Origin: DATFXM01 sp035315885 | Lineage (GTDB): Bacteria > Acidobacteriota > Blastocatellia > UBA7656 | Direction of reading: 5' to 3' | NCBI GenBank assembly: GCA_035315885.1 | Contig: DATFXM010000060.1 | Location: 37,622-101,621, forward strand | Length of the DNA: 64,000 bases | Part shown: piece by piece, positions 35,390 through 43,111 of the stretch | Numbering within the stretch: position 1 is the first letter of the stretch | Layout: every line of letters begins with the position of its first letter | Made by a program: the position numbers and the translations under genes | The notes under the pieces: model-generated | Told to the model about the DNA's origin: nothing | The model's input: only the letters and a program-made list of their open reading frames with translations | Databases searched by the model: none

Positions 35390-35562
35390 ATTTTGCCGGC
35401 GTGAGTATTTCAATCAATCCCGCTGCCCAACCGCTCTAGCCGACAAACCGGGCGGATACACAACAGAAAGCCCACCCACCGAATAATCCCGAGAGAGATT
35501 CGGGAGCTGGCAGCGGTCTTTGCGATGGTTGTTCTTCGCGAACCTGGGTCTTTGTCCGCCGC

Positions 35563-35961
35563 TCATCCCATTGCGGATGTGCTGCGCGGCTCAATCCTGT
35601 AAATTACCCGGACCTCACCCGGCCCTCTGTAAGGGTACTTGTCGACGCCCATATACTTTTTAGCCATCTTGTCGATGTGCTGGTCGGCGCCTTCTTCGGT
35701 AATCTCGGCTACGCGGCCGCGGATCTCGAGATATCGATAAGGATTATCGGGGTCCATGATCGACAAGGCCACCGCATTGTTAGCCACCATGTTCTTGTCT
35801 TTTCTTCGTCCTCGCGCCGAATTCACGATCACGTGCTTTCCGTCGTAATCAACCCAGACTGGGGTTACCTGAGGCGTACCGTCGGAATTAATTGTCGCCA
35901 GATTTGCGAAAGCTTTCTTCTTGAAAAGGTCCGTATACTTGTCAGGAATCGTAGCCGACAT
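35563..35961 (-). CDS. PPOX-class F420- or FMN-dependent oxidoreductase
   Basis: 132 residues from ATG 35961, supported by GGAGGT five bases upstream. 'FANLATINSDGTPQVTPVWVDYDG' and 'VNSARGRRKDKNMVANNAVALSIMDPDNPYRYLEIRG' are signatures of the PPOX-class small split-barrel proteins, many of which bind F420 and others FMN. A longer frame to TTG 36123 would touch the previous gene's stop but has no support. It follows the DUF385-like gene on the same strand, 158 bp downstream. Substrate unknown. Confidence 0.85.
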   Translation of the reverse strand: MSATIPDKYTDLFKKKAFANLATINSDGTPQVTPVWVDYDGKHVIVNSARGRRKDKNMVANNAVALSIMDPDNPYRYLEIRGRVAEITEEGADQHIDKMAKKYMGVDKYPYRGPGEVRVIYRIEPRSTSAMG

Positions 35962-36119
35962 TCTTACCTCCAATGATGCAAGCTGCGCTTGCGGGCCGAT
36001 TGGCTTGAGTGTTTCACAAACGTCAAAGATCGTTAGCGCGTCTACGTCGAGGCGAGGAACTTCGAGCAGATGAGAGCCGCAGGTTATCCGGCGGCGGCTT
36101 TCGCTCCGCGAGATCGTAT

Positions 36120-36461
36120 TCAACTTTGATCCGGAATTATTTGCACCGGCAGGCCGTCGCCCCAGCCGTGTTTCTCAAGTGCGAGTTGTTGAATCTCTTT
36201 CCAAAGAGACTCGTCCCGATGTTCATCCAGAATGCGTGCGGTGGCGCGGAAGCTCAGGTCTCCGATGCGGCAGTCCACTACGGGCTGAGCTTCGATGTTC
36301 CGGACCCAGTGCGCGTCGTGAAAACGCTCAGCCAGGATGTAAAACAAATCGTTTCGCTTCACGAACCAGATTTCAATTTCTCGAGGCAAACCGGTGGTTC
36401 TGCCGGTGGTGGTGAGATACAGGTACTGGTTTTGTGTGGCCTTTGTTGTAGGCATCGGCAA
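36120..36461 (-). CDS. Nitroreductase/deazaflavin-dependent oxidoreductase (DUF385-like)
   Basis: 113 residues. 'YLYLTTTGRTTGLPREIEIWFVKRNDLFYILAE' matches the start of the DUF385 (F420-dependent nitroreductase, Ddn-type) family, where 'TTGRKTGxxR' contacts the cofactor; 'HWVRNIEAQPVVDCRIG' is the following conserved block. The split beta-barrel fold is shared with the next gene. The F420 or FMN dependency cannot be settled. The start is uncertain by a few residues (MPMPTTK). Confidence 0.8.
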   Translation of the reverse strand: MPMPTTKATQNQYLYLTTTGRTTGLPREIEIWFVKRNDLFYILAERFHDAHWVRNIEAQPVVDCRIGDLSFRATARILDEHRDESLWKEIQQLALEKHGWGDGLPVQIIPDQS

Positions 36462-36541
36462 GATAATCGTATGCGCTCTGAGCGGAGGCGGGCAAGCTGG
36501 TGTGGCGAATCGACAGATGGCGGTGCAGGATGATGGACCGC

Positions 36542-36625
36542 TTTAGACGGAAGTCCGCAGAGCCAAGCGAGCCGCCTGTCCAGACCGAGCGTCTAACAGC
36601 TCGCTACTACGAACTTCCGCCTAAA
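36542..36625. repeat. Inverted repeat 'tttagacggaagt'
   Basis: Arms 36542-36554 and 36613-36625 match at 12 of 13 positions and lie between the small oxidoreductase gene and the protease gene. Possible terminator or leftover mobile-element ends. Confidence 0.5.
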
Positions 36626-36677
36626 TGCGGGTCCTGCGCCTGCGCGTGAATGCCGCGCAGGTCAGCACATCCACTTG

Positions 36678-38270
36678 TTATCTGGAATCGTTTTTCAACA
36701 GCTCGATGCTGTCGCTCTGACGGATCAGTTTCAGCTCGAACTTCCTCAAGTCGAGCTGCACCAGGAAGTGTCGAAGAAAGTCTCCGCCAAGGATTCCATC
36801 TTGTTCGAAGCCTGTATCCTCGTTTATCGCCTCGAGGTTCAATACAAGCGCGCGCGTATGACTCTTTCGGAGGCGATCGACTGTCAAAGCACCCAGCTTG
36901 ACCGCCTCGACGCCGTGGTCAACACCGGCAGCACCGACTACCTGTACTTTTTCGCCGGGTATTATCAAGTTCTCCAGCCGATTCCTTCTGAGCGCCGCCT
37001 GCGAGATCACCGTAGAGCTTGCTCCCGTATCGACGATGAAGTTCAACGGCTGATCCGTAGCCGCAAGCCGGGTCTCGGTGCTCGCCAGTCCGTCTCGCGT
37101 GCTTCGAAGAGCGATTGGATCGACCGGTTGATCGAGCCCGGCAATCTGTAACTGGTCAGGAGACTCACTTCGGTCCAGAGTGAGAGAGCCGTTCTTGTAA
37201 TCTATCGTCACCAGGTAATGCGACAACAGTGAAAGGCCGAAGTAGCCGTCGTAGTGCTCTTCGGGTCGCGCTTCGGGCGCCTGATGAATCGTGCGGATAT
37301 ACACCGGCACGTTGTCGATGCGTGCGCCACCCATCGAAACGGAATCCAGAACGCCATAGACCAGCGGGAAAGCTCCCGTGCCGCCTACTGCTCTGCCCTC
37401 TCCGCCTCTTGAAAATGGCGAGATCCCGAGCTTACGAGCGGCATCGTCGGATATCAGCGAAAAGCTCGCACCGGTGTCCAGGACGAATCGCAGGGGACCC
37501 CGGCCGTTTATCATCACGTCGAAGTAGGGTCGGTTGTTGACCAGATCGAATTTGATCTTCGCGACCTCGGCGCCGCTCGGCAGGTTTAGTTTGCGACCCT
37601 CGAGTCTGCGGTAGAACTTCATGACGGCTACGATGCGATCTCGTTGCTTTGAATCGGTCAACGGCGCAACGCGAAGGAACTGTTCGAGGGCATCGGCTGC
37701 TTCGGCGTAATGCTCTAGCCGGGTACACGCCCTGGCTAAAGGCCTGTAGAAGTCCGGTTCATTAGGATCGAGTGCAATCGCCCTCCTGTAAAGGAGGTAC
37801 GCGTCACGACTCTTGTTTTCAAACAACTCAATTTCAGCTATACCGCCGGCTGCGAGCGCCTCGCGTGGATCCAGTTCTGCGGCGTGATAAAGGTTGGCTT
37901 TGGCTTCGCGAAACTGGCCGGAGGCCAGCAGGGCAGCGCCCATCAACGCGCGGGACCGTGCATTGGAACGATCGGCGTTGGCTACGAGTCTCGCTTCTTC
38001 ATACGCCTGCTGAAGCCGGTGCATCTTGAGCAATGCGTAGCTGAGACCGAGTCGCGCGGCGCGGTCCTGCTCGTCGAGAGACAGTAGCGAGCGATAAGAT
38101 TTCTCGGCGTCCTCGTACATGCCCTTACGGATGTCGCGCGCTGCTGCTTTGAGTACGCTCGATCGGGACTGTGCGGACGCCGCGGGTATGAAAGCGATTG
38201 CTACAACGAGAATGACCGAGGAGGTACAGATCGCCTTCACCACTGGATTGATAAGCGGATGAACCTTCAT
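36678..38270 (-). CDS. TPR protein with two retropepsin-like aspartic protease domains
   Basis: 530 residues. A signal peptide or anchor (about residues 14-33, ending ASAQS) is followed by TPR-like helices (about 38-205), then two tandem retroviral-type aspartyl protease domains with active-site motifs 'FVLDTGASFSLIS' (DTGAS at 265-269) and 'FIVDTGASSTVIS' (DTGAS at 414-418). Retropepsins work as dimers, so the two copies may make one active site. It probably acts in the periplasm. Its start overlaps the end of a 58-residue membrane protein gene by four bases, so the two are coupled. Substrates unknown. Confidence 0.85.
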   Translation of the reverse strand: MKVHPLINPVVKAICTSSVILVVAIAFIPAASAQSRSSVLKAAARDIRKGMYEDAEKSYRSLLSLDEQDRAARLGLSYALLKMHRLQQAYEEARLVANADRSNARSRALMGAALLASGQFREAKANLYHAAELDPREALAAGGIAEIELFENKSRDAYLLYRRAIALDPNEPDFYRPLARACTRLEHYAEAADALEQFLRVAPLTDSKQRDRIVAVMKFYRRLEGRKLNLPSGAEVAKIKFDLVNNRPYFDVMINGRGPLRFVLDTGASFSLISDDAARKLGISPFSRGGEGRAVGGTGAFPLVYGVLDSVSMGGARIDNVPVYIRTIHQAPEARPEEHYDGYFGLSLLSHYLVTIDYKNGSLTLDRSESPDQLQIAGLDQPVDPIALRSTRDGLASTETRLAATDQPLNFIVDTGASSTVISQAALRRNRLENLIIPGEKVQVVGAAGVDHGVEAVKLGALTVDRLRKSHTRALVLNLEAINEDTGFEQDGILGGDFLRHFLVQLDLRKFELKLIRQSDSIELLKNDSR

Positions 38271-38443
38271 TTGATTCCGGTTGCTGCTTTCGTTTTAATT
38301 TGCGAGTTAGCGGATTGGTCGGGGCCAGTCGGATTCCGGAGTCGCGATCGTTCGAGCATCGCGGCAAATACGACCGCGAGAATGACAGCGATGATCAGAA
38401 AATATATCCGAGCGTCGATGACAGGTTGATGTCGTTTGAACAT
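38267..38443 (-). CDS. Small single-pass membrane protein
   Basis: 58 residues from ATG 38443 (a GTG at 38455 is possible). A single hydrophobic helix ('IYFLIIAVILAVVFAAML') follows a short basic N-terminus (MFKRHQP). AGGAAGG lies about ten bases before the ATG. The stop overlaps the protease start as ATGA, which is the best evidence that this is a gene. It may assist or regulate the protease; no family is recognised. Confidence 0.55.
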   Translation of the reverse strand: MFKRHQPVIDARIYFLIIAVILAVVFAAMLERSRLRNPTGPDQSANSQIKTKAATGIK

Positions 38444-38607
38444 GTCAACGACCACCTTCCTCTGGCATATCGGGCCGGCGCGACGGTCATGATTCTAAGA
38501 GTCAAAAGGCCTAAAGGCCGGATAAATGTCGTGAAACTTGTAATCAAGTTGTAAAAACTAGCCCGCGCGAAAAGGTAAGTTTGTTGTTTATTGTATATTT
38601 GAGCGTT

Positions 38608-38775
38608 AGTAGCCAGTAGGCAGATGGGGTTTCGGGTTCGCTCGAGCAATGCTGCGATGGAAGTCCAGTTCGTTTGACCAGAGTCGTGTGGAGATCGATT
38701 TAACCCTAACTTTCATCGTACGAACTCGAAACCCGAAACCCTAAACCCGAAACTGCCTACTTTCTACATACTGGA
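38608..38775. repeat. Composite 'cagtaggcag' and 'gggtttcgggttcg' repeats
   Basis: 'gtagccagtaggcag' and 'gggtttcgggttcgc' (38608-38643) face 'gaacccgaaaccctaaaccc'-like words and 'ctgcctactttct' (about 38721-38765) around a unique loop upstream of the histidine kinase. Confidence 0.65.
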
Positions 38776-38784
38776 GTTCACACA

Positions 38785-40506
38785 GTGTCCAAGTTCAGGG
38801 GTCTGCTTAAACAGCGCACGCTGCTGATCGGCATGCTGGCCGTCGCAGCGTCGCTCGCCTTCCTATTGTATCGACAGTATGGGGCGCTCAGGGTCCTTGA
38901 ACGCACTCTCCCAATTTACCGGAGAGGCATAATGCTCGATTTCCTTCGAGCAGTAGCCAACGACGTAGACTCGACCTACCGAAACGCTGCCGATCGCGTA
39001 TTGCTCTTATCTCCCGATATGATTACCGACCGGGATGGTGGTATCGTCCGAGGAGACGAAAGCGGCACCGCCGCGATAAACGCGACGCGACAGGTCGCCG
39101 CCCACTTTGCCGAGGAACAATTCGAGGGTTCCACAAAAGTCTTCCTGGTGATCGATACCGAAGTAAAGGGCTGGGATCACCCCGCCGTCCTGTTCTTCAA
39201 TCGTGACCGCCAAGCGTTGGAACCCGACCCCGCGGCTCCTGAAATGAGAGCGATCAACGTGGCCTGCGCTCCTTATCTGGTCTACATTCGCGCCCGAACC
39301 GAGCTCGACCCAAGAGCGATGGGCATCGATCGTGACCCGCGCACCTGTTTGATCGTCAAACCTGTTCTGGACGAGCACAAGCGAATCATAGCCGTAGCAG
39401 GCATGATCATTGATCCTATCTACTTTGATAATCGGGTACTCTTGCCGGCGATCGACAATCATTTGCCGGAGTTCTTTCCAACCGAGTACAAGGACGTTCT
39501 CATCTCGATCACCAACGAGGTCGGAGAACCGGTCTGGGGCGATGACCAGGTCAGCTACAAGACCGCTGAGGCCCGCACCCGATTCGGTCTGGTTTATCAA
39601 CGAGCATTCCTGGTCAACAGGATGCGACACGAAACCGAAGAGCAGTGGGCTCATCGCTTCTTTGTCAACAATGCTGCGATCTGGGGCGTGATGGCAGTGC
39701 TGCTGGTTGGCGGTCTCGTGTTGACGCTGCGCGCGGCTTCGCGAGCGATGAAGCTCTCCGAGATGAAGTCCGATTTTGTCTCCAACGTATCGCACGAGTT
39801 GAGAACACCTCTGGCCTCGATTCGCGTCTTTGGCGAATTCTTCAAGCTCGGCCGCGTGAAGGACACGGAAAAGGTGAGAGAGTACGGCGAATACATCGAG
39901 ACCGAGAGCCGCCGTCTCACTCAATTGATTAACAACATACTGGATTTTTCGAAGATCGAGTCCGGCCAGAAGGCATACACGTTTGAACAGGCCGACCTGA
40001 TGGAGCTGGCTTCTGAAACGCTCAAAGTCTTCGAGGTGCGCCTGAAACAGGCCGACTTCGTGCTCTCGTTCGAAGCGCCGACCGGTCTTCCGCCGGTGAA
40101 TATCGATCACGAAGCAATCACCCAGGCACTTGTAAATCTACTCGACAACGCGGTCAAATATTCAGGCGACTCTCGCGAAATCACCGTACGCCTGGGTCAA
40201 AAGGAGAAATGGGTGACGGTGTCGATTATCGATCGGGGAATCGGTATTCCAACCGAAGAGCACGAAAAGATATTCGAACGCTTTCACCGTGTAGGAAAGG
40301 GTTTGGTGCACGATGTCCGGGGAAGCGGGTTGGGACTTGCGATCGTCAAGCACATTGTGGACGAACATCGGGGCAAGTTGACCGTCGACAGCAAACCGGG
40401 TCGCGGAAGCACGTTTACGATCTGGCTACCTGCCGTCGACAACCCGGCTCATGGCGATCGGCGTCGAACCGAAGTTTCGAGGGGAGTCCTGAGTTCTGAG
40501 TCCTGA
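38785..40506 (+). CDS. Sensor histidine kinase
   Basis: 573 residues. An N-terminal membrane helix (about 12-28), a large extracytoplasmic sensor region (about 35-290) without a family I recognise, a second helix ('WGVMAVLLVGGLVLTL'), then HisKA with phospho-accepting His in 'FVSNVSHELRTPLASIRVF', and HATPase_c with 'ALVNLLDNAVKYSGD', 'DRGIGIPTEEHEKIFERF' and 'GSGLGLAIVKHIVDEH'. It starts at GTG 38785 and its stop TGA lies in a 'ttctgagtcctgag' repeat. The next gene is its response regulator. The signal is unknown. Confidence 0.93.
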   Translation: MSKFRGLLKQRTLLIGMLAVAASLAFLLYRQYGALRVLERTLPIYRRGIMLDFLRAVANDVDSTYRNAADRVLLLSPDMITDRDGGIVRGDESGTAAINATRQVAAHFAEEQFEGSTKVFLVIDTEVKGWDHPAVLFFNRDRQALEPDPAAPEMRAINVACAPYLVYIRARTELDPRAMGIDRDPRTCLIVKPVLDEHKRIIAVAGMIIDPIYFDNRVLLPAIDNHLPEFFPTEYKDVLISITNEVGEPVWGDDQVSYKTAEARTRFGLVYQRAFLVNRMRHETEEQWAHRFFVNNAAIWGVMAVLLVGGLVLTLRAASRAMKLSEMKSDFVSNVSHELRTPLASIRVFGEFFKLGRVKDTEKVREYGEYIETESRRLTQLINNILDFSKIESGQKAYTFEQADLMELASETLKVFEVRLKQADFVLSFEAPTGLPPVNIDHEAITQALVNLLDNAVKYSGDSREITVRLGQKEKWVTVSIIDRGIGIPTEEHEKIFERFHRVGKGLVHDVRGSGLGLAIVKHIVDEHRGKLTVDSKPGRGSTFTIWLPAVDNPAHGDRRRTEVSRGVLSSES

Positions 40507-40588
40507 GAACTTGTTTTTGAGGGTTACAAGCACCCTAATTGACAATCAGGACGTGACTCAGGACTCAGAACTCAGTACTCAGAACTTA
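40484..40588. repeat. Inverted pair of 'gttctgagtcctgag' words
   Basis: Words at 40484-40508 overlap the kinase stop and face 'ctcaggactcagaactcag' words at 40556-40586, inside what should be a two-gene operon. If the hairpin ends transcription, kinase and regulator levels would be uncoupled. Confidence 0.75.
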
Positions 40589-40591
40589 ATC

Positions 40592-41275
40592 ATGATGGGC
40601 AAACTTCTTATAGTCGAAGACGATCAGGCAATGGCTGTGGCGCTCAGAGATGGCTTTCAGTACGAGGGCCATCACGTCACCGTCGCGCGCGATGGAGCAA
40701 GCGCGTTGTCGCTTGCAAGCGAAAAACATTTCGACCTCATGGTGCTGGATGTAATGCTTCCCCGCCTGAGCGGCCTCGACGTTTGTAAACAACTTCGAAG
40801 CGCGGGTAACAATTTGCCCATCATTATGCTCACCGCGCGAGGTCAGGAAATCGATAAAGTAGTCGGGCTAAAGACGGGCGCCGACGATTACGTGACAAAA
40901 CCGTTCAGCTTTATGGAACTGCTGGCACGCGTCGAAGCGGTGCTTCGACGGGTATCGAAGAGCCAGGACTCAATTGATGTGTTCGAGTTCGGCGATGTAG
41001 TGCTCGACTTCAAGAAGAACGTCGGAACAAAATCAGGCAAAACACTCGATCTTTCGCCGCGCGAGTTCCGCCTACTGAAGTACTTCATCGATCATCGGCA
41101 CGAAGTCGTAACGCGCGATCAGTTGCTGGACAGCGTATGGGGTTACGACAGCTTTCCCCTCACCAGAACTGTCGATACGCACATCGCAAAGCTTCGACAG
41201 AAAATTGAAGACAATCCCTCCGATCCGCACTGGATAATCACAGTGCACCGCGTCGGTTATAAGTTTGTCGGGTAA
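40592..41275 (+). CDS. OmpR-family response regulator
   Basis: 227 residues from ATG 40592. The receiver domain has 'LLIVEDDQAMAVAL', the phosphorylated Asp in 'DLMVLDVMLPRLSG', Thr in 'IIMLTARGQEID' and Lys in 'DDYVTKPFSFMELL'. The C-terminal winged helix ends with 'LTRTVDTHIAKLRQKIEDNPSDPHWIITVHRVGYKFVG' (conserved transactivation-loop and wing pattern). It pairs with the kinase just upstream. The longer frame from 40511 reads through the intergenic repeat and is rejected. Confidence 0.93.
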   Translation: MMGKLLIVEDDQAMAVALRDGFQYEGHHVTVARDGASALSLASEKHFDLMVLDVMLPRLSGLDVCKQLRSAGNNLPIIMLTARGQEIDKVVGLKTGADDYVTKPFSFMELLARVEAVLRRVSKSQDSIDVFEFGDVVLDFKKNVGTKSGKTLDLSPREFRLLKYFIDHRHEVVTRDQLLDSVWGYDSFPLTRTVDTHIAKLRQKIEDNPSDPHWIITVHRVGYKFVG

Positions 41276-41919
41276 TCACCCGACCGCACGGGAAATTGCT
41301 GAAACGTTAGCGACTCGCCTGTGAGGCTCAGTTTGCAGCCTCAAGATACCGCGCAACCAGGTTAATGAGGTTGAGTCCGCGTGAAGAAATGAAAAATATT
41401 AAAGCGACTTGTAAAAACACGCCGGGACCCACCCCAGAATCGGCTGAGTGATCGCGGACCTAACCCGATTGACACGCGGCCGTGATGCACCTTACTATGT
41501 GACCATCTTTTAGCCGGACTGCTTTTGTAAGGCCAGCTACGCTTCGGATAGCGAGCTTCCAATATCCAGATTTTGAATCAGGGTGGGCTGGGGTGTAGTG
41601 GAGACCTTACAGAAGTCCGGGCAGAAATGTTAGAAGACTGCGATCCCGATCATCAATGAGCAGCTAAAGATAACATTAAGAACGGTGGCTGACGTCACGG
41701 ATCTCGCATTAGCAAAGTCTCGGTGGCGCCGCCAGTAAAGGGCCGTCTCAGCATTGAAATCTGCAATGTTCTTGAATCTCAAACAGAGATTCGCTGCGTC
41801 GGTTGCCATACACTCCGAAAGGACCTGAGGACTAAACCAGGTGTGCCGGCGTTTTTTAGCCGATTAAGTGGGCAGGGACCAAGCAGCATTCGCCGGGCGC
41901 ACTCTCCAACGAGGAGCAA
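41276..41919. other. Gene-free spacer upstream of the RiPP locus
   Basis: 644 bases between the response regulator stop and the AraC-type regulator start. Unlike other spacers it has no word repeats. I see no credible gene, RNA or hairpin in it; short frames (for example 41723-41929) lack coding character. It may carry the regulator's promoter. Confidence 0.5.
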
Positions 41920-42651
41920 ATGCGCGTAACTTTGTACTCCTGGTGTCCGGTCTGTCGCGCCGCAAAGCCGATGATCGCGTTAGAGGAGGCAGCGGCCGCA
42001 TCGGGCGTAGCGTCGTCCAGGCTGAATGAGCCGCCCGGTCTCAACGGCGCGAATGGTCTCCATTCTTCGTCGTCGGGGCTAAGAGCCGCTTCCGAGCTTA
42101 GCGGGCGCACCGCGGCAGCCGGGCTCAATGGCTCGGCGTCGGGGACAACTGACAAATCGCTTCAGACGTGGTTGTCGGTCAATAAGCTGCACACCAAGAC
42201 GCTCTCAAACGGACATATCGTGGTCTGCAAGGACTCGCTTCCAAAGTCGGAGGCTAACGGGGCCGCGAACCCGCGCGTCGATCCCCGCGTAACTCTGGCT
42301 CTGAAAGCCATCTCCGAGCAATATTTCGATCCCGAGCTTTCACTGGGAAAACTGGCGAAGGAGATAAATCTCTCGGTGTGGTATCTGGCTCGAATCTTCA
42401 AGGAGAGCACCGGGCTCGGATTTCGCAATTATCTTCGTCGAACTCGTATGATGCGTGCTGAAGAATTGTTACTCCGAACTTTTATGAGCATCAAAGAGAT
42501 ATCGATCAGGGTAGGCTATAAGCACGTCAGCGACTTCGACCATCACTTCAAGGCGGACTATGGGAAAAGGCCTACCGAGTATCGGGATACACGACGAAGT
42601 ATCCCGAAGGAGCAGCCGCTGGTAGTGTCAGCAAGAAACTCCAATAAATAG
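41920..42651 (+). CDS. AraC-family regulator with N-terminal CxxC motif
   Basis: 243 residues. The C-terminal 110 residues are an AraC/XylS double helix-turn-helix ('LSLGKLAKEINLSVWYLARIFKESTGLGFRNYLRRTRM', 'SIKEISIRVGYKHVSDFDHHFKADYGKRPTEYR'). The N-terminus is short and unusual: 'YSWCPVCRAAKPM' with CPVC at 9-12, followed by a low-complexity Ala/Ser/Gly stretch, in place of the usual sugar-binding domain. AGGAG lies just upstream of ATG 41920. It precedes the peptide locus on the same strand by 209 bases and is its likely regulator; a redox or metal input through CPVC is speculation. Confidence 0.8.
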   Translation: MRVTLYSWCPVCRAAKPMIALEEAAAASGVASSRLNEPPGLNGANGLHSSSSGLRAASELSGRTAAAGLNGSASGTTDKSLQTWLSVNKLHTKTLSNGHIVVCKDSLPKSEANGAANPRVDPRVTLALKAISEQYFDPELSLGKLAKEINLSVWYLARIFKESTGLGFRNYLRRTRMMRAEELLLRTFMSIKEISIRVGYKHVSDFDHHFKADYGKRPTEYRDTRRSIPKEQPLVVSARNSNK

Positions 42652-42860
42652 CAGATATCCCCAACTGAATGTTATTGCAGTAACGTTGTTAATATAACAA
42701 AATCCAAAAGTCGCTTTTCATCGTCCAGATGGGGAGCGAAATCCGACGCCCTGGAAAGGCACCACCTACCTAACGGCAATCAAAGGTTGCTTCGACGTGT
42801 CTAAAAGCACGGCTGGTGGTAGTGGTGCGTCTTGTCCAAACCAAAAGAAAGGAGAGCACC
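42652..42860 (+). promoter_or_regulatory. AT-rich spacer before precursor 1, probable promoter region
   Basis: The spacer between the regulator and precursor gene has an AT-rich part (about 42665-42710) with 'gttattgcagtaac' (short inverted arms) and 'gttaatataac'. These could be an operator and a -10-like element, but no -35/-10 pair with correct spacing was found. Confidence 0.35.
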
Positions 42861-43013
42861 ATGAGCGAGTTCTTGGATGAACTGCAGCCAGAGGAACTCG
42901 AGCCGAGGCTTGAGTTGCAAATACTGGTCGACCCGCTTGGAGCGATCAGCAACTCCGCGGCAGACAACAACTGCCGGGACGGTGGCAACTGCAACATTAA
43001 AAACGCCGAATAG
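42861..43013 (+). CDS. Predicted RiPP precursor peptide 1
   Basis: 50 residues, start ATG 42861 with AAAGGAG eight bases upstream. The acidic leader (residues 1-30: 'SEFLDELQPEELEPRLELQ', then VDPLGA) is followed by a short Asn/Gly-rich core with 'NNCRDGGNC' (Cys 38 and 44). The leader aligns closely with precursor 2 at 46968 ('LxPEEL-[ED]-PRLELQ--VDP-GA'), and the core motif recurs there. The peptide is not recognised in any class I know. The maturation genes lie immediately downstream. Confidence 0.8.
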   Translation: MSEFLDELQPEELEPRLELQILVDPLGAISNSAADNNCRDGGNCNIKNAE

Positions 43014-43054
43014 GTGCAATCCGCGCCAAAGCGGCGACTAACTTGGTGTAGACT

Positions 43055-43096
43055 CGGTGATCTGGCGGCTTCTTGATCCAAGCGCCGTCAGATCAC
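43055..43096 (+). terminator. Stem-loop between precursor 1 and protease gene (attenuator)
   Basis: 'ggtgatctg' (from 43055) and 'cagatcacc' (to 43096) are perfect 9-bp arms, extended inside by a 'gcggctt'/'aagcgccg' near-match. No T-tract follows, so partial termination or RNA-processing that keeps precursor above enzyme levels is more likely than full termination. Confidence 0.55.
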
Positions 43097-43111
43097 CTTC
43101 TGTGAGATGTA

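Noticed and set aside
35962..36123. N-terminal extension of the PPOX-class protein starting at TTG 36123, touching the previous gene's stop.
   Set aside because: The extension has no family pattern, while ATG 35961 has GGAGGT at the ideal distance.
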